Source of the DNA: Ekhidna sp.
GTDB taxonomy: Bacteria > Bacteroidota > Bacteroidia > Cytophagales > Cyclobacteriaceae
Direction: 5' to 3'
NCBI GenBank assembly: GCA_028821635.1
Contig: JAPPDO010000236.1
Span: 1-8,495, forward strand
Length of the DNA: 8,495 nucleotides
The translations under genes were made by a program, and so were the position numbers. The notes beneath the pieces were generated by a model, which saw only the letters and a program-made list of their open reading frames with translations, made no database searches and was not told where the DNA came from. Positions 6,515 through 8,495 of the stretch are shown here, in pieces (within the stretch, counting starts at the first letter, position 1; every line of letters starts with the position of its first letter).

Positions 6515-7691
6515 TACATACATTTTTATCATTCCTCTTTTACTGATCTCTTTATCAACTTCTGGTCAAAAAACGAAGGCACGGCTTGAGAAGGAGAAGA
6601 AGGAGAATCTCAGGAAAATTGCGGAAGCGGAGCGGATTTTATCCGAAACCTCAGATCAGAAACAAGTCACATTAGGACAGCTTCGGGCATTGAACCAGCA
6701 AATCAACGCACGGGAGTCGCTGATTAGATCCATCGGCTCTGAAATCAGACTGCTTGACAGTGAAATAAGCGATTTATCTGCTGTGGTTAATGCGCTTCAA
6801 AACGACTTGAGGCAGCTAAAAGAGGAGTATGCCGATCAGGTATATGCTACTTACAAATCCAGCCGAGGAGACAGCAGACTGATGTTTCTCTTCTCCGCTA
6901 AAGATTTTAATCAACTTCTTCAGCGGCTGAAATATTTAGAGCAATATGCAGATGCAAGAAGGCTTCAGGTCGAACAGATTGAAGTCGTTACCGAAGAACT
7001 AAACGAGCAGCGAAGCAAGGTAGAAACCAGAAGATCAGCACAACAAAAACTCCTCAATCAGCAGGTGAGAGAAAGCAGAAAACTCGCTAATTCAAAAAAG
7101 AAACAATCGCAGTTGGTCGCTCAGCTATCCAAAAAAGAACGACAGCTTAGAAAAGAACTGGAAGACCGAAAAGCCGCAAACAAACGATTAAATACGTTGA
7201 TAGCAAATATTATCAAGGATGAGGAGGTCAAAGATTCCAACGCCTCAACCGCAGAGATCGCAAGTGCGGCAGAATTGACAAGACGCTTTGAATCAAAAAA
7301 GAATACGCTCACATGGCCGGTGAGTTCGGGTTTTATCGCTTCAAAATTCGGAACCCAAAAACACCCTGTCCTCAAGCGAATCACCATCATTAATGACGGC
7401 ATCGGAATCCAAACCGAAAGAGATTCTAAAGTGAGGGCCGTTTTGGACGGGGAAGTCACCATGACAGGGGTGATTCCCGGAAAAAACAACTTCGTCCTCA
7501 TTCGTCATGGTGACTACTTAACCGTGTATGCACGTTTAAAGTCGATAAATGTGAAGAAAGGCCAAAAAGTGAAAGCCGATGATATTATTGGTGAAGTGTA
7601 CACTGACCGCAACGGAGTTACAGAGTTGGAATTTCAGGTGTACAAAGGGACTACCAAGCTAAATCCCGAGCATTGGCTGGCAATGAAGTAA
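6501..7691 (+). CDS. EnvC-like coiled-coil protein with degenerate LytM (M23) domain (396 aa)
   Basis: It probably activates peptidoglycan amidases at division or envelope remodelling, as E. coli EnvC does, rather than cutting peptidoglycan. Residues 8-22 form a signal-peptide core, though the first seven residues carry no Lys or Arg. Residues about 25-110 and 140-235 are heptad-rich coiled coils, joined by a segment with RGDSRLMFLFSAKDFNQLLQ (122-141) typical of EnvC/PcsB-type proteins. A linker (about 236-268) may correspond to the EnvC regulatory helix. The LytM domain runs from TWPV (271-274) to the end. Its zinc ligands are all replaced: HxGxD is N298-D-G-I-G302, the YxH histidine is Arg345, and the HLHFE motif reads E375-L-E-F-Q. 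The ATG lies 14 nt inside the DUF4292 gene, with no alternative start just upstream, so translation is likely coupled. The activator role is inferred from the family. Confidence 0.88.
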   Translation: MSGISTYIFIIPLLLISLSTSGQKTKARLEKEKKENLRKIAEAERILSETSDQKQVTLGQLRALNQQINARESLIRSIGSEIRLLDSEISDLSAVVNALQNDLRQLKEEYADQVYATYKSSRGDSRLMFLFSAKDFNQLLQRLKYLEQYADARRLQVEQIEVVTEELNEQRSKVETRRSAQQKLLNQQVRESRKLANSKKKQSQLVAQLSKKERQLRKELEDRKAANKRLNTLIANIIKDEEVKDSNASTAEIASAAELTRRFESKKNTLTWPVSSGFIASKFGTQKHPVLKRITIINDGIGIQTERDSKVRAVLDGEVTMTGVIPGKNNFVLIRHGDYLTVYARLKSINVKKGQKVKADDIIGEVYTDRNGVTELEFQVYKGTTKLNPEHWLAMK

Positions 7692-7702
7692 TCAACGTGG
7701 AA

Positions 7703-7731
7703 TGATGAAGTAATATCACCCTTCTTCATCA
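7703..7731. terminator. Hairpin just after the EnvC-like gene, possible operon end
   Basis: TGATGAAG (7703-7710) and CTTCATCA (7724-7731) form a perfect 8-bp stem with a 13-nt loop, starting 11 nt after the stop codon at 7691. No T run follows on either strand, so it is not a classic intrinsic terminator; it could still block 3' decay or end transcription between the converging units. It covers the toxin-start remnant. Confidence 0.35.
7712..7729 (-). pseudogene. Six-codon remnant of a MazF/PemK-like toxin start
   Basis: On the minus strand an ATG at 7729 reads MKKGDI and starts 4 nt after the stop (7736-7734) of the antitoxin's second frame. MazF/PemK-like toxins commonly begin M-x-K-G-D-I-V followed by a PFPFT block, and sit just behind their antitoxin. 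Here the match ends after the sixth codon: the next codons (TSSFH) are unlike the family, and the frame runs straight into the antisense of the EnvC-like gene. The body of the toxin is therefore absent. Six residues can match by chance; the position is what makes the call worth stating. Confidence 0.4.
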
Positions 7732-7733
7732 AT

Positions 7734-7965
7734 TCAATATCTTTCGATTAGGTCAGCTTCACCGTAGATCTCCTCCTCTTCATTCAGAAAAGAAAAACGC
7801 TTAGATTCACTTATCTATTTGCTCAATACCTTTCCGTAATTCCTTCTCCCCCTCATACTTTTTTGAAAGAAAATCAATAAAATCAACGACTTCATGAATT
7901 TTATCTTCAGGAAGCTTTTCTAACGATTTAATACTTTGATTAATTAATTCATTTACATCCATCAT
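7734..7965 (-). pseudogene. Frameshifted DUF2281-like antitoxin
   Basis: From an ATG at 7965 (a second ATG follows directly) the minus strand encodes 52 residues, ending in TGA at 7809-7807. Residues 5-34, including IKSLEKLPEDKIHEVVDFID, are typical of small DUF2281-type antitoxins (an LPE-x-K-x-x-E-V-x-D-F-I helix). Directly beyond, in the +1 frame, the sequence continues SESKRFSFLNEEEEIYGEAD then LIERY and stops at 7736-7734. This is the kind of acidic tail such antitoxins use to bind the toxin. Removing one base from the AA near 7810-7812 joins the two into one frame of about 76 residues, the normal family size. I therefore read it as a single-base insertion in a decaying gene; a sequencing error would look the same. 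The toxin that should follow is missing. Confidence 0.72.
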
Positions 7966-8194
7966 TTGAATTGTTTTTATTTTTTGAAATAAATCTTATA
8001 TTGTCTCAATTCCAGCTAAGTTATAAATTGTATCTAGAGAAAGAAGATATACAGCAAAAAATGCCAAAATCCGTGTTAGGCTTGTGGGTCGGCTGGATTG
8101 ATTTTGGCCGCTTCGGCGATCCGATAGTTTTTTCCCCGCATGGACATGCTTTGCTTCGTTTCTTTTTATTTCCCGTCGTGGATACGACCCGCAT

Positions 8195-8230
8195 GGAATG
8201 TCCGGCGTGGAACGTCCGGCGTGGAACGTG
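8195..8230 (+). repeat. 14-bp tandem repeat, about 2.6 copies
   Basis: Two full units, GGAATGTCCGGCGT (8195-8208) and GGAACGTCCGGCGT (8209-8222), differ at one base; a partial third unit begins GGAACGTG (8223-8230). It directly follows the GTCGT/ACGAC hairpin in the GC-richer block. No coding or regulatory role is evident. Confidence 0.75.
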
Positions 8231-8368
8231 GAAAAGAAATGAAGAACAACTTACTCATTTAAAAGGTGTATTAAGGGGTAGTTACAAACGACACCTAGAG
8301 AAAATATTTTAGTCCGGTCAGGGGTTATTGTTGATCCTCTCCGTGCCCTCCATGAATTCTCCGTGTCC

Positions 8369-8411
8369 TTTGTGTGCCCTTTGTGGTTCAATCGTTATTG
8401 GTTTGGTCAGC
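8369..8411 (+). repeat. Dispersed intergenic repeat, right copy (inverted relative to 79-121)
   Basis: It aligns without gaps to the reverse complement of 79-121 with 35 of 43 bases identical by hand count. Just upstream (8338-8368) there are more partial units of the same kind, CTCCGTGCCCT and CTCCGTGTCCT, so the element is internally repetitive. It lies at the opposite end of the gene block from its partner, in opposite orientation. Likely a dispersed repeat family; transposition is not shown. Confidence 0.6.
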
Positions 8412-8495
8412 GAAGACATGATACGAACAAAAAAATAAAATCATAGCAATCCTAAAAATCAAATAAATCCTGTTCAAGACTACACCCGAAGAAAA

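Larger units (their letters stand above)
7966..8495. other. Gene-free stretch of 530 nt: hairpin-rich block plus dispersed repeat
   Basis: I find no convincing gene here. About 8075-8230 is richer in GC than its flanks and holds a series of short perfect stems: GCCG/CGGC (8107-8117), GCATG/CATGC (8138-8149) and GTCGT/ACGAC with loop GGAT (8175-8188). A 14-bp tandem repeat follows at 8195-8230, then a 6-bp stem AGGTGT/ACACCT (8264-8296) and the dispersed repeat near 8369. The pattern suggests intergenic repeat elements rather than coding DNA. Confidence 0.5.

Noticed and set aside
7121..7501. Minus-strand 126-codon frame
   Set aside because: It lies entirely antisense to the well-supported EnvC-like gene and shows no recognisable motif.
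7308..7691. Active M23 metallopeptidase
   Set aside because: None of the zinc-binding histidines or the aspartate is present, so a catalytic annotation is not supported.
7971..8312. Open frame of 113 codons on the plus strand
   Set aside because: It needs a TTG start, runs through the hairpin and tandem-repeat block, and its residues follow the repeat pattern (CPAWNVRRGTW) without family-like features.
8338..8393. CRISPR-like array
   Set aside because: The units are short, imperfect and contiguous, with no constant-length unique spacers and no cas genes.

Overview
The window looks like chromosomal DNA from a member of the Bacteroidota. The evidence is a conserved gene run (flippase, sugar-nucleotidyltransferase, TPR protein, DUF4292 lipoprotein, EnvC-like LytM protein), few Shine-Dalgarno sites, AT-rich intergenic DNA, and a leftward promoter that exactly matches the Bacteroidota pattern TTTG-N19-TAnnTTTG. 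No finer taxonomy can be read from the sequence alone.

Layout. Positions 1-201 hold a leftward promoter for a gene beyond the left edge and one copy of a dispersed repeat. A small conserved basic protein lies on the minus strand at 202-456. A rightward series then starts: a crotonase-family enoyl-CoA hydratase (698-1486), and 3 nt later a TTG-started Wzx/MATE-type flippase (1490-2947). After a 124-nt gap come a nucleotidyltransferase with a left-handed beta-helix tail (3072-4070), an exported TPR protein (4078-5784), a DUF4292 lipoprotein (5777-6514) and an EnvC-like coiled-coil/LytM protein (6501-7691). The last four are 7 nt apart or overlap by 8 and 14 nt, so they are probably one transcript with coupled translation.

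Positions 7692-8495 carry no intact gene I would defend. They contain, on the minus strand, what looks like a decayed type II toxin-antitoxin locus: a small DUF2281-like antitoxin frame broken by one frameshift, followed 4 nt later by the first six codons of a MazF/PemK-like toxin whose body is gone. To its right is a GC-richer block of small hairpins with a 14-bp tandem repeat, and then the second, inverted copy of the dispersed repeat seen at the left end.

Working together: the flippase and nucleotidyltransferase suggest surface-glycan synthesis. The TPR, DUF4292 and EnvC-like proteins are all predicted to be exported, and the LytM domain has lost every zinc ligand. That trio is the best candidate for a poorly described system here: an envelope module that controls peptidoglycan amidases rather than cutting peptidoglycan itself. 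This functional reading is inference.
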